55,640 bases of DNA from an uncultured Bilophila sp. (GTDB taxonomy: Bacteria; Desulfobacterota; Desulfovibrionia; Desulfovibrionales; Desulfovibrionaceae): contig CAJUHZ010000015.1 in the NCBI GenBank assembly GCA_910585945.1, positions 1 to 55,640 of the forward strand, given 5' to 3'. Below, piece after piece: positions 9,056-16,483 of the stretch. The position numbers and the translations under genes are program-made. How positions within the stretch are numbered: the stretch's first letter is position 1; each line of letters opens with the position of its first letter. Below the pieces are notes generated by a model. That model had not been told where the DNA came from. It saw only the letters and a list, made by a program, of their open reading frames with translations, and ran no database searches.

Positions 9056-9346
9056 CACACAGTCCCTGACCGCGCCGGCCGGCACGGGATGCGCCAGGCG
9101 GCGTTTTCATGCCGCGCCGGCCCGCGTCCGCCGCCCGATCGCAAATGTTGCCGCGCCTGAAATCCCCGGCCCGGATCTTGCCCGGATCCGGCCCGGGCTT
9201 CCAGCCGGACTTCAGGGGGGATTCCCGCCCGGACTCCTGGCGGACCTGACCGCGGAAAACATGGCTTTTCATTCGCGTCAGCCGGCGTGCTGTACAGCCC
9301 CCGCGGGAGCAGCGTCTTCTGTCAGTGGACGCGATAAAGGCAAAAA
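9056..9346. other. Non-coding stretch upstream of the MFS gene
   Basis: About 290 bases between the MFS start and the flgM terminator. It is very GC-rich with short CCGG/GGCC-type repeats. I see no gene and no convincing promoter motif in it. Confidence 0.5.
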
Positions 9347-9381
9347 TGTCGTCCCGCCGTACACAATCCGGCGGGACGACA
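9347..9381 (-). terminator. Intrinsic terminator downstream of flgM
   Basis: A perfect 13-bp inverted repeat (TGTCGTCCCGCCG with CGGCGGGACGACA) around a 9-nt loop. On the minus strand it is followed within a few bases by TTTTT (9345-9341), so it should stop transcription coming from flgM. Confidence 0.75.
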
Positions 9382-9411
9382 GGTAAAACGGGAAGGAAAA
9401 AGAAACGCTCC

Positions 9412-9729
9412 TCACCGCCGGAACAGGCCGATCTCCGACTGCACGAGCCTGCCGGCAATGCGCCGGTTGTCGATCTTGTACCGGCCGGAAGCAAGTTCTT
9501 CCTTGATGGAATCAACCTTCTCCCGCCGGATGTCGGAAGCCGACATGGCGACGCTGAACGCTTCGGTCCGCAACATCGCGTCTCTGGATACGCTGACTCT
9601 ATCTCCGTGCGACACGGAGGCTGGCGCAGAGCCGGCACGGGCCGTACCGGCCTCGCGGGAACGGAACGCCGCGTCGGCGCCTTCCATGCGGGAACGGTAC
9701 GTCTCCAGACTGATGTTCTTGATTTCCAT
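9412..9729 (-). CDS. flgM: FlgM, anti-sigma-28 factor
   Basis: Binds FliA (sigma-28) and keeps late flagellar genes off until it is exported through the finished hook-basal body. 105 aa, starting MEIKNISLETYRSRM. The C-terminal half has the family pattern: VDSIKEELASGRYKIDNRRIAGRLV, an amphipathic segment ending in a short basic tail. The N-terminal half is Ala/Ser-rich and probably disordered. GGGGAGG sits upstream of ATG 9729. It lies 28 nt behind the 137-aa gene with a common sigma-28-type promoter, consistent with autoregulation. The weakly conserved family keeps this below certainty. Confidence 0.85.
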   Translation of the reverse strand: MEIKNISLETYRSRMEGADAAFRSREAGTARAGSAPASVSHGDRVSVSRDAMLRTEAFSVAMSASDIRREKVDSIKEELASGRYKIDNRRIAGRLVQSEIGLFRR

Positions 9730-9757
9730 AACCTGAACCTCCCCGAGGGGATCCTCA

Positions 9758-10171
9758 TTACAACATGGTCTCGTCCACCTTGTCCAGCGTGATCGCCCAG
9801 GCTCTTTCCAGCACGTCCGCCCGCGTGGCCGGAGGCACTTCTTCCCGCCCCCGCGGGGTGTCGTGCAGAACCGCCATGCCCGGACTGCCGGGCAGGTACT
9901 GGAAAAAGAGTTCTTCACCGAATTCTCGGTTCAGGGCGCGGCGCACTTCCAGCGCCACAGGCGTGTCGCTGCCCGTGAACAACAGGTTTTCAAACAGTTC
10001 GCGCGCCACACGCTCGACCATGATTCTCCGTTTCATGTCCGCGGACAAATCCGGCTCTTCCCCGCCCATGCGCGGAAACGCCGGAGGCCGCCGGCGTGCG
10101 ATTCGCGGCGGCGCGGACGAATCCGCGGTCTGGCGCGGCATGTTTCGGGCATAAAACGATGCGATGGTCAC
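9758..10171 (-). CDS. Conserved-looking protein of unknown function, co-transcribed with flgM
   Basis: 137 aa starting at GTG 10171 (VTIASFYARNMPRQ), with GAGGAG about 6 nt upstream; no ATG start gives a sensible N-terminus. The first 45 residues are Arg/Pro/Ala-rich. The remainder is helical and charged (MKRRIMVERVARELFENLLFTG, RRALNREFGEELFFQYLPG, AWAITLDKVDETML). It has no signal peptide, membrane segment or catalytic motif I recognise. It is the first gene of a two-gene unit with flgM, directly behind a sigma-28-type promoter, which suggests a late flagellar role such as a regulator or chaperone. That is inference from position only. Confidence 0.7.
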   Translation of the reverse strand: MTIASFYARNMPRQTADSSAPPRIARRRPPAFPRMGGEEPDLSADMKRRIMVERVARELFENLLFTGSDTPVALEVRRALNREFGEELFFQYLPGSPGMAVLHDTPRGREEVPPATRADVLERAWAITLDKVDETML

Positions 10172-10190
10172 GATGATCTCCTCACCCTGC

Positions 10191-10217
10191 TTATCGAAGC
10201 TTTGCGGGAAAGCTTTA
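10191..10217 (-). promoter_or_regulatory. Sigma-28 (FliA)-type promoter for the flgM unit
   Basis: On the minus strand, TAAAGCTT (10217-10210), an 11-base spacer, then TTCGATAA (10198-10191). The FliA consensus is TAAAGTTT-N11-GCCGATAA, so 12 of 16 positions and the spacing match. The transcript would begin just before the GAGGAG SD of the 137-aa gene. The match is seen; activity is inferred from known FlgM autoregulation. Confidence 0.6.
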
Positions 10218-10442
10218 GGGTCAGCCCCATGAAAACGCCGTCCGCGAAAAACCGGGCATGTTCCGGACGGCCATGTTCCGGACGGCAAGGCGCGAGGCAA
10301 ACAACGAATCCCGCCCTTGTACGCCATTCAGCCCTTTTTGGGAAGCGTGCGCCGCCCGACAGTTTTCTAAAAAAATTTTAAACAAATTCAAAAAAATATC
10401 TGAACTTTACCGTCCCGGAACGCCCCTGTGCAAAAATATCCA

Positions 10443-10471
10443 TTGAAAATAGCGTGTTCGCTCTGTATGCT
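10443..10471 (+). promoter_or_regulatory. Sigma-70-type promoter for the outer-membrane barrel gene
   Basis: TTGAAA, 17-base spacer, TATGCT, in an AT-rich stretch. The start point would be near 10478, giving a leader of about 26 nt that contains the GAGG ribosome site. Confidence 0.6.
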
Positions 10472-10503
10472 GGCTCCACATATCTGACGTGAGGATAACG
10501 CCC

Positions 10504-11169
10504 ATGAAAAAAATCCTGCTTCTGCTGACGCTGCTCTGCCTGCTCGCCCCGGCCGGAGCGCACGCCGAACAATTCGGCCTGTACCTCGCGCCGAAGCTCA
10601 TCTACGGCGTGCAGAACTTCGACATGAAGGAATCGGTCCCCAACGGCTCAATCGGTCTCGGCTCGCACTCCGAAAATGTTTTCGGGGCCGGCCTGGCCGT
10701 GGGCTACGACTTCGGGCTGTATTCCGCCCTGCCGGTGCGGGCGGAGCTTGAGTACGCCACCTTCACCGAGGCCAAGGCAAGCGCTTCCGGCCGCACCCTC
10801 GGCCTGGCCTACAACGCTTCCGGCAAGGTCGACGTGGACACGCTCTTTCTCAACGCCTACTACGACTTCCGCAATGAGACCCGCTTCACCCCCTACCTCG
10901 GCGCGGGGCTTGGCATGAGTTTCGTCTCCATGAAGGGGAGCGACAGCGGCAACGACTACGGCAAGCATGAGGAAACAAACCTCGCCTGGAATGTGGGCCT
11001 TGGCTGCGCCTACCTTTTGACGGAAGGGCTGTCGCTCGATCTCGGCTACCGTTATGCCGACCTCGGTGAGGCCAGGACCGGAAGCCTGCGCGTGCATGGC
11101 GGAAGCTCCCTGAAAACGGACGAAGTGACCATGCATCAGTTCATGCTTGGCGCGCGCTTTTCGTTTTAG
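10504..11169 (+). CDS. Outer-membrane beta-barrel protein (OmpA-barrel/OMP_b-brl type)
   Basis: 221 aa from ATG 10504, with GTGAGG at a good distance. It has a clear signal peptide (MKKILLLLTLLCLLAPAGAHA, cut after AHA). The mature protein has alternating hydrophobic/polar strands: YLAPKLIYGVQ, GAGLAVGYDFG, PVRAELEYATF, YYDFRNETRFTPYLGAGLGMSFV, WNVGLGCAYLL, LSLDLGYRYADLG. It ends with the C-terminal pattern MHQFMLGARFSF, whose final Phe is the usual signal for outer-membrane insertion. This suggests a small, probably 8-stranded barrel. It stands alone with its own promoter. The stop codon is the first bases of repeat A1. Function beyond an outer-membrane barrel cannot be told. Confidence 0.85.
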   Translation: MKKILLLLTLLCLLAPAGAHAEQFGLYLAPKLIYGVQNFDMKESVPNGSIGLGSHSENVFGAGLAVGYDFGLYSALPVRAELEYATFTEAKASASGRTLGLAYNASGKVDVDTLFLNAYYDFRNETRFTPYLGAGLGMSFVSMKGSDSGNDYGKHEETNLAWNVGLGCAYLLTEGLSLDLGYRYADLGEARTGSLRVHGGSSLKTDEVTMHQFMLGARFSF

Positions 11170-11325
11170 AAGTCATTTCATAATTCGCATGAAATGGCTT
11201 CCAACGCCAGACGAGAGTCTGGCGCGGCGCGAAAAGCGCCGTGAATGAGCCAAAAACCACGTTTTTTGGCGAATGATCTTCATCATTCAGCCCAAAGGCT
11301 GAATGATGAAATGAGTTCTAGAAGT
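11168..11325 (+). repeat. 158-bp multi-hairpin repeat, copy A1
   Basis: Runs from the OMP stop codon. It contains, in order: ATTTCAT/ATGAAAT; GCCAGAC/GTCTGGC; GGCGC/GCGCC; CCAAAAA/TTTTTTGG around an ACG-type loop; and TCATCATTCAGCC/GGCTGAATGATGA. The outer ends AGAAGTCATTTCAT and ATGAAATGAGTTCT can also pair (13 of 14). A 98% identical copy lies inverted at 38678-38835. The GC-rich repeat B1 follows at once. Confidence 0.9.
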
Positions 11326-11331
11326 TTTTTT

Positions 11332-11393
11332 CGGGGCGCTGCCCCGTACCCCGTCGGGGGGAATGATTCCCCCCGAACCCCCTCAAGTGGGGA
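11332..11393 (+). repeat. GC-rich double-hairpin repeat, copy B1
   Basis: CGGGGC-gct-GCCCCG, a TACCCCGT linker, CGGGGGG-aatgatt-CCCCCCG, then AACCCCCT. It lies between the convergent OMP and HlyD-like genes, where it could end transcription from both sides. It is nearly identical to 32321-32369. The rest of the gap (11394-11481) shows nothing I can name. Confidence 0.8.
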
Positions 11394-11481
11394 TATGCGG
11401 AAAACATCAGCACGCCCCAAACCAGTCTCGTACCCCATCCCGGCTATAAAAAACCGGCATGGGGTCAGCCGACGCAACGGC

Positions 11482-12588
11482 CTACATCCGGTTGAGCCGC
11501 ACCACAGCCTTCATGTCCGGCCGCAAGGCGGGCATGGTTTCCGGATCGTAATCCGGAACAGCGATGCGCACGGCCACGCCCTCGCCCGAGGACGGCGCGC
11601 CCACGGATTCCACAATGCCGGAGAGACGCAGATCCCGCGCTTCCGGGAAGGTGACGGAACAGCCCTGTCCGAGCTTGACCCGCCGCGCATCCGAGGGAGC
11701 AAAGCGCGCCGCGATGCGGAAATGCTCGGCCCCGGCCGGTGAAACGGCGGCGACGGTCTGCCCCCGCCGCACGGACGCGCCCGGAGTGACGTCAATGCGC
11801 GCCACCCGCCCGGCCACAGGCGCGACAATCCGCGCGGCGGCCAGGTTCTGCTCGGCCTCGCGCACGCGCGCCTCAAGCGCCGTCAACCGATCCCCCCGCA
11901 CGTTGGCCGGCATCCGCGCCGCGGCCGCAAGTTCGGCGCGGTAACGATCCAGCTCGCCGTCCGCAGTCACCCGCGCGCGGCTGATCGCCTCAAAGCGGCG
12001 TTGCGCCTCCTCCAGCGCCTCGCGCGCCGTCAGTTCGGCCAGACGCGCCCTGTTGACCCGATCCAGAGAAGGCGTGCCGGGGCCGGAAAGAGCATCCAGA
12101 CGCCTGGCCTCCAGTTGCAGTCTGGCGTGCTCGACGCTGAGCTGCTCCACATCCCGCCGGGCGGCGTTCTCCTGTTCGCGCGCGGCCTGCATCCGGGCGC
12201 GAATGGCCTCTTCCGCCGTGGCGCTGCTCCGTCCGCCGGGGTCCGCCGCCGCGGGCGAAAGCCCCGCGCGCAACGCCTCCAGAGCCAGCCTGGTCTCGGC
12301 CAGACGCGCGTTCAAATAGCCTTCATCCAGAAGAACCAGGGGATCTCCGGCCTGCACGGCCTGATTCTCCTGCACAAGCACCTGCGCGACGCGCCCGTCC
12401 ACGCCGGCGTCCAGAGGGTAAACCCGGCCCTCGACGCGGGCGTCCGGGTCCGTCGGCCCCCCGGCGTTCAGCCAGAACCAGAGACCGGCGGCGACAGCAG
12501 CCAGAACGATCAGACCAATCAAAACGGCGCGCGCCTTGCCCGCACCCTTCTTCGTCGCCGGGTTGAACGGCAGTATGAGCGTTTTCAT
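11482..12588 (-). CDS. HlyD-family periplasmic adaptor (membrane fusion protein)
   Basis: 368 aa from ATG 12588, with GAGG upstream. One N-terminal membrane anchor (about residues 20-40, AVLIGLIVLAAVAAGLWFWL), then half a lipoyl domain (ARVEGRVYPLDAGVDGRVAQVLV, AVQAGDPLVLLD). A long Ala/Glu/Arg-rich coiled coil follows (about 80-230), then the second lipoyl half (RIVAPVAGRVARIDVTPGASVRRGQTV) and a beta-barrel domain. These proteins bridge an inner-membrane pump to an outer-membrane channel. No pump or TolC-like gene adjoins it, so it is an orphan adaptor here. Convergent with the OMP gene. Confidence 0.88.
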   Translation of the reverse strand: MKTLILPFNPATKKGAGKARAVLIGLIVLAAVAAGLWFWLNAGGPTDPDARVEGRVYPLDAGVDGRVAQVLVQENQAVQAGDPLVLLDEGYLNARLAETRLALEALRAGLSPAAADPGGRSSATAEEAIRARMQAAREQENAARRDVEQLSVEHARLQLEARRLDALSGPGTPSLDRVNRARLAELTAREALEEAQRRFEAISRARVTADGELDRYRAELAAAARMPANVRGDRLTALEARVREAEQNLAAARIVAPVAGRVARIDVTPGASVRRGQTVAAVSPAGAEHFRIAARFAPSDARRVKLGQGCSVTFPEARDLRLSGIVESVGAPSSGEGVAVRIAVPDYDPETMPALRPDMKAVVRLNRM

Positions 12589-12679
12589 GGGAACCTCGCG
12601 GCATTCTGAAATGGAAACCATCCGGAATGTATGCAATATTCGTACCTTCTCCCCCGCCGGAAAACCGACGCGAAAACGC

Positions 12680-12695
12680 TGGATCACAATTTGCA
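12680..12695 (+). promoter_or_regulatory. Sigma-54-type (-24/-12) promoter for the flgF operon
   Basis: TGG-ATCACAATT-TGCA: GG at 12681-12682 and GC at 12693-12694 with exactly 10 bases between, and the TTTGCA form of the -12 box. It lies 41 bases upstream of flgF. Sigma-54 control of rod/hook genes is known in many flagellated proteobacteria; use here is inferred. Confidence 0.6.
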
Positions 12696-12736
12696 TGAGC
12701 CAGGGGCAAACACCCTGTCACGCATAAGGAAAGCCC

Positions 12737-13537
12737 ATGCAAGAAGCCGCATTTTCCGGTGTGTTCGCGGCCTTGAGCGCCGAACACCGCCTCAATTACA
12801 TCGCCAATAATTTGGCGAACTCGGGCACGTCCGGCTACAAGCAGGACCACCTTGCTTTCAAGGATACCATGATTCAGTTCGCTCACGATCAGATCATGGA
12901 GCCTATGGCCACGGTGCGATCCAAGCCGCTGTTCCCTGATCCGCAGATCGCGGCGCGTACCCGTATCGCGGCCAAAAAGACGGATTTCAGTCAGGGGACG
13001 CTCCAGTTCACGGGCAACCCCCTCGACATGGCCATCAGCGGGGAAGGCTTTTTTCGGGTTCGTTCCCCGCACGGCGATTACCTGACCCGCAACGGCGCGT
13101 TCTGTCAGACTGCTGACGGATCCCTGGTGACCAAGCAGGGCTGGCCAGTCTTGGGACGCGGCGGAGGCGCCATCGCCATTCCCGAAGGCACGCGCACCGT
13201 CCACCTCTCGCCCGAAGGCCGCATTTTCGCCGACGGCGAGGAAGTCGGCGCGCTCGAACTTGTCTCGGTGAGCGATCTTGACGCGCTGGAAAAACTCGGG
13301 GGCAACCTCTACCGCCTGCGCGAAGGCGCGGAGGCCGAGGAAGGCGACGCCCTTGCCGACAACCCGGGCATTCTTGTCAATCAGGGCTTTCTCGAAGCCT
13401 CCAACGTCAACGTCGTCACCGAAATGGTCAAGATGATCGAGGTGCAACGCCAGTTCGAGGCCTACCAGAAAGTCATCCAGACTTCCGACGCCCTGGACCG
13501 CGAAGCTCACCAGAAAGTGGGCCGCACCAGCCGTTAG
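12737..13537 (+). CDS. flgF: FlgF, flagellar proximal rod protein
   Basis: One of the rod subunits of the flagellar basal body, exported by the flagellar type III system. The N-terminal Flg_bb_rod motif is LNYIANNLANSGTSGYKQ. The central FlgE/F/G module has GNPLDMAISGEGFFRV and TRNGAF, and the C-terminal helix is EMVKMIEVQRQFEAYQKVIQTSD. 266 aa, as expected. AAGGA lies 6 nt before the ATG. First gene of the flgFGAHIJ block behind the sigma-54-type site. The C-terminus is slightly extended after the usual helix. Confidence 0.95.
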   Translation: MQEAAFSGVFAALSAEHRLNYIANNLANSGTSGYKQDHLAFKDTMIQFAHDQIMEPMATVRSKPLFPDPQIAARTRIAAKKTDFSQGTLQFTGNPLDMAISGEGFFRVRSPHGDYLTRNGAFCQTADGSLVTKQGWPVLGRGGGAIAIPEGTRTVHLSPEGRIFADGEEVGALELVSVSDLDALEKLGGNLYRLREGAEAEEGDALADNPGILVNQGFLEASNVNVVTEMVKMIEVQRQFEAYQKVIQTSDALDREAHQKVGRTSR

Positions 13538-13567
13538 GCCACGGCCCTATCTCAAGGAGTTTTCATC

Positions 13568-14350
13568 ATGATGCGTTCTCTCTGGACAGCGGCCACAGGC
13601 ATGGTGGCGCAACAGCTCAACATCGACGTGCTTTCAAACAACCTGGCCAACGTGAACACCTCCGGCTTCAAGAAAAGCCGGGCGGAGTTTGAAGATCTGA
13701 TGTACCAGACCATGAAGATCGCCGGATCGGCCACGGACGGCGACAACACCATCCCGGTGGGGATTCAGGTGGGCATGGGCGTGCGCCCCACGGCCGTGCA
13801 CAAGTTCTTCTCGCAGGGCGATTTTCAGAACACGGGCAACGCGCTCGACATCGCCATTGAAGGCGAAGGCTTCTTTCAGGTGGAAGTGGGCGATCAGCTC
13901 ATGTACACGCGGGCCGGCGCGTTCAAGCTGAATCAGGACGGAACCATCGTCACGGCGAACGGCTATGTGCTCCAGCCGGAATTCGCCGTGCCGGCGGAAA
14001 CAAAGTCCCTGTCCATATCCGAAACCGGGCGCATCTCCGCCCTGGACGCCAACGGCGACGAAATCGCGGGAGCGGATCTGCCCCTGTACACCTTCATCAA
14101 CCCGGCAGGGCTGGATGCGCGCGGCCGCAACCTCTATGTGCCGAGCGAAGCCTCCGGCGACGCCGAGGAAGGCGTGCCCGGCACGGACAACGTGGGCACT
14201 CTGGCTCAGGGCTTCCTTGAAATGTCCAACGTGGAAGTGGTGGACGAAATGGTCACCATGATCGTCGGCCAGCGCGCCTATGAAATGAACTCCAAGGCCA
14301 TTCAGACCTCGGACAGCATGCTTCAGACAGCGGTCAATCTGAAGCGGTAG
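13568..14350 (+). CDS. flgG: FlgG, flagellar distal rod protein
   Basis: Forms the distal rod that passes through the P and L rings. The N-terminal rod motif is LNIDVLSNNLANVNTSGFKKS, the core has GNALDIAIEGEGFFQV and YTRAGAFKL, and the C-terminus is EMVTMIVGQRAYEMNSKAIQTSDSML. 260 aa, exactly the family length. Two ATGs are adjacent (13568, 13571); AAGGAG 8-11 nt upstream serves either. 30 nt after flgF. Confidence 0.97.
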   Translation: MMRSLWTAATGMVAQQLNIDVLSNNLANVNTSGFKKSRAEFEDLMYQTMKIAGSATDGDNTIPVGIQVGMGVRPTAVHKFFSQGDFQNTGNALDIAIEGEGFFQVEVGDQLMYTRAGAFKLNQDGTIVTANGYVLQPEFAVPAETKSLSISETGRISALDANGDEIAGADLPLYTFINPAGLDARGRNLYVPSEASGDAEEGVPGTDNVGTLAQGFLEMSNVEVVDEMVTMIVGQRAYEMNSKAIQTSDSMLQTAVNLKR

Positions 14351-14360
14351 CCGGCTTGTC

Positions 14361-15671
14361 ATGCGCGTTTCCGTGTCGGGCGTCCGCGCCCGCCTCTCTC
14401 ATCCGCGCCGGGGGAACCTCCGGGCATTCGCCCGCGCACGCTTCCGCACAGGCTTCGAGGCGCGCCCGCTGGCGCTTTCCCGAGCGTTCCGCGCCCTGCG
14501 CGCGCTTTTTGCGGGCGCGGCGGCGGTCATCGCCGGGGCGCTTGTCTTTGCGGCGCTTCTCCATCCCGAACCGGCCCGCGCCGCCGGCGGACCGGCCGCG
14601 TATGCTCCCGGCCTGACCGGCGCAACCCTGCCCGGAGCGGATCTGCCGGGGCCGGGCATGGCGCTTCAGCCGGATCCGGCGGGCGGAGCTTCGGCGTTCG
14701 CCCCCGGCGGCTTTCCCGGCGCGGGAATCGGGAGCGGCCAGCCGCAAGGCCGGGGCCGGAACGGACAGGTTCCGGCCGACACGGGCTGGCGCATCCGCAT
14801 TCTGGAAGCCGCTGTCGTGAACGGGCCAATGGTCACGCTCGGCGAAATCGGGCAGGTGCACGGCGCTCCCCCTCCGGGTGTCTGGGAACGGCTGGCGAAC
14901 CGCCCCCTCTGGCCCGCGCCTGCCGAACCGGGCAAGCCCCTTCAGGTCAACCGCACGCGCCTGAGCCAGGCCCTGCGGGAAGCGTTGGGCGATGTGGCCG
15001 ATCGCTGCCTGCTCCCCACCTCCATGGCGATCCAGAGCGGAGGGGCCGTACTGCGCGAGGACGACTTGCGCGCCCTGGTGGTCAGGGAATTGACGCCCCG
15101 CCTCCGCGCCCTGCCCGGCGATGCGGAACTGGAAGACTTCCGCCTGCCGACCTACGCCTTTCTTGCCCATCCCGGCCAGCGCATCGCGCTGGAAACGGGG
15201 AGGATCGGTCCCGGGCGGCTCCCCCTGCGCTTTGTGGCGCTGGAAGTGGACGGCACGCCCATCCGGCGGTTTACCGGTACGGTGATGGTCAATTTGTGGG
15301 CGGATGTGCCCTGCGCGGCCCAACCCCTCAACCGGGGCGACAGGGTGGGGCCGGAACAGGTCACCTGGATCCGCAAGAATCTTACCTTTGTGCGCGGCGA
15401 TCTCTGGGACGGCAGAGGCGGCCCCTGGGAAGCGCGCAAGGCCGTCGGCACCGGCCAGCCCATCCTTATTTCGGATTTGGGGCCGGTGACGGCCGTGCGC
15501 CGGGGCGCGGTGGTCAACCTTGTCTACGCGCGCGGGGCCGTGCGCCTTGTCGTCAAGGCCGAAGCCCTGGCCGACGGTGGCACGGGAGACACTGTCCCGG
15601 TACGCAATTTGCAAACAAAAAAACAGGTCTACGCCGAAATCGTGGACGCTGACACAGTGCAGGTGAAATAG
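14361..15671 (+). CDS. flgA: FlgA, P-ring formation chaperone, with long N-terminal extension
   Basis: Periplasmic chaperone needed for FlgI to build the P ring. The C-terminal half is recognisable: SAF-like region LNRGDRVGPEQVTWIRKNL, then DLGPVTAVRRGAVVNLVYARGAVRLVVKAEAL and the conserved end DTVPVRNLQTKKQVYAEIVDADTVQV. At 436 aa it is about twice the classical size. About 130 N-terminal residues are Arg/Ala- then Gly/Pro-rich, with one hydrophobic export segment (about 45-75, FAGAAAVIAGALVFAALL). No clear SD precedes ATG 14361, so the true start may differ. The gene lies between flgG and flgH, the usual place in this group. Confidence 0.88.
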   Translation: MRVSVSGVRARLSHPRRGNLRAFARARFRTGFEARPLALSRAFRALRALFAGAAAVIAGALVFAALLHPEPARAAGGPAAYAPGLTGATLPGADLPGPGMALQPDPAGGASAFAPGGFPGAGIGSGQPQGRGRNGQVPADTGWRIRILEAAVVNGPMVTLGEIGQVHGAPPPGVWERLANRPLWPAPAEPGKPLQVNRTRLSQALREALGDVADRCLLPTSMAIQSGGAVLREDDLRALVVRELTPRLRALPGDAELEDFRLPTYAFLAHPGQRIALETGRIGPGRLPLRFVALEVDGTPIRRFTGTVMVNLWADVPCAAQPLNRGDRVGPEQVTWIRKNLTFVRGDLWDGRGGPWEARKAVGTGQPILISDLGPVTAVRRGAVVNLVYARGAVRLVVKAEALADGGTGDTVPVRNLQTKKQVYAEIVDADTVQVK

Positions 15672-15723
15672 CTTCGCGGGGGTTCCCGCCGTGGAGCGCG
15701 CCGCTTGCCACAGGAGGATCGTG

Positions 15724-16461
15724 ATGAACGCCACCATGTCGAAAACCGGCAGAATGCTTGCCCTGGCGGCCGGAATCGGCCTTGTCGGGATGCTCGCGGG
15801 GTGCAACGCCACCCGGCAGAGTCCTTCGGTCATGCCGCCCATCACCCCGCCCCAGGCGTACCATGAGCCGGAAGAACGCTACGAAAACCCCGGCTCGCTC
15901 TACGCCGCGGCGGAACAGGACGGCCTGTTTGCCGACACCCGCGCGCGCCGCGTGGGCGATATCGTCATGGTCAAGGTGGTGGAAAACCACAAGGCCAAAA
16001 ACAAGACGGACATCACCAACAGCAAGCAGAACAGCAACGACTACGGCGTGAGCGCCTTTTTCGGCGAAAACAAGGCCAATTTCGTCCCCGGCGTGGGCGT
16101 GGGGCCAAGTATGCCGGTGGGCGGCGTGGGCTTCGGCACCACTTCCAACAGCGATTCCACCGTGTCGGGCGAAATCAAGAACGAAAACACCGTCACCGCG
16201 ACCATCGCGGCCCGCGTGACCCGCGTCATGCCCGGCAACCTGCTCCAGATCGAAGGCGCGCGCGAAATCCGCGTCAACGGCGAAACGCAGTACATGGTGC
16301 TCACCGGTCTTATCCGCCCCATGGACGTGGACGCGGACAACACCATCACCACCAACCGCATCGCGGACGCGCAGATCGCCTACTACGGCAAGGGCATCCT
16401 TTCCGACAAGCAGAAGCCCGGCTGGTTCACGCGGCTGATGGACAACGTGTGGCCGTTCTAG
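15724..16461 (+). CDS. flgH: FlgH, flagellar L-ring lipoprotein
   Basis: Outer-membrane ring through which the rod turns. The signal peptide ends in LVGMLAGC, a good lipobox. The mature part has the family segments GSLYAAAEQDGLFADTRARRVGDIVMVKVVENHKAKNKTD, VTATIAARVTRVMPGNLLQIEGAREIRVNGE and GLIRPMDVDADNTITTNRIADAQIAYYGKG. 245 aa. ATG 15724 follows an AGGAGG ribosome site. 52 nt after flgA, 22 nt before flgI. Confidence 0.96.
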   Translation: MNATMSKTGRMLALAAGIGLVGMLAGCNATRQSPSVMPPITPPQAYHEPEERYENPGSLYAAAEQDGLFADTRARRVGDIVMVKVVENHKAKNKTDITNSKQNSNDYGVSAFFGENKANFVPGVGVGPSMPVGGVGFGTTSNSDSTVSGEIKNENTVTATIAARVTRVMPGNLLQIEGAREIRVNGETQYMVLTGLIRPMDVDADNTITTNRIADAQIAYYGKGILSDKQKPGWFTRLMDNVWPF

Positions 16462-16483
16462 GGGTTTCCCGCGGAGTTTGTGT

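Noticed and set aside
11245..11742. ORF starting MSQKPRFLANDL, also found at 38758 (minus)
   Set aside because: The shared peptide is only the translation of repeat A; there is no SD and the frame continues into unrelated sequence.
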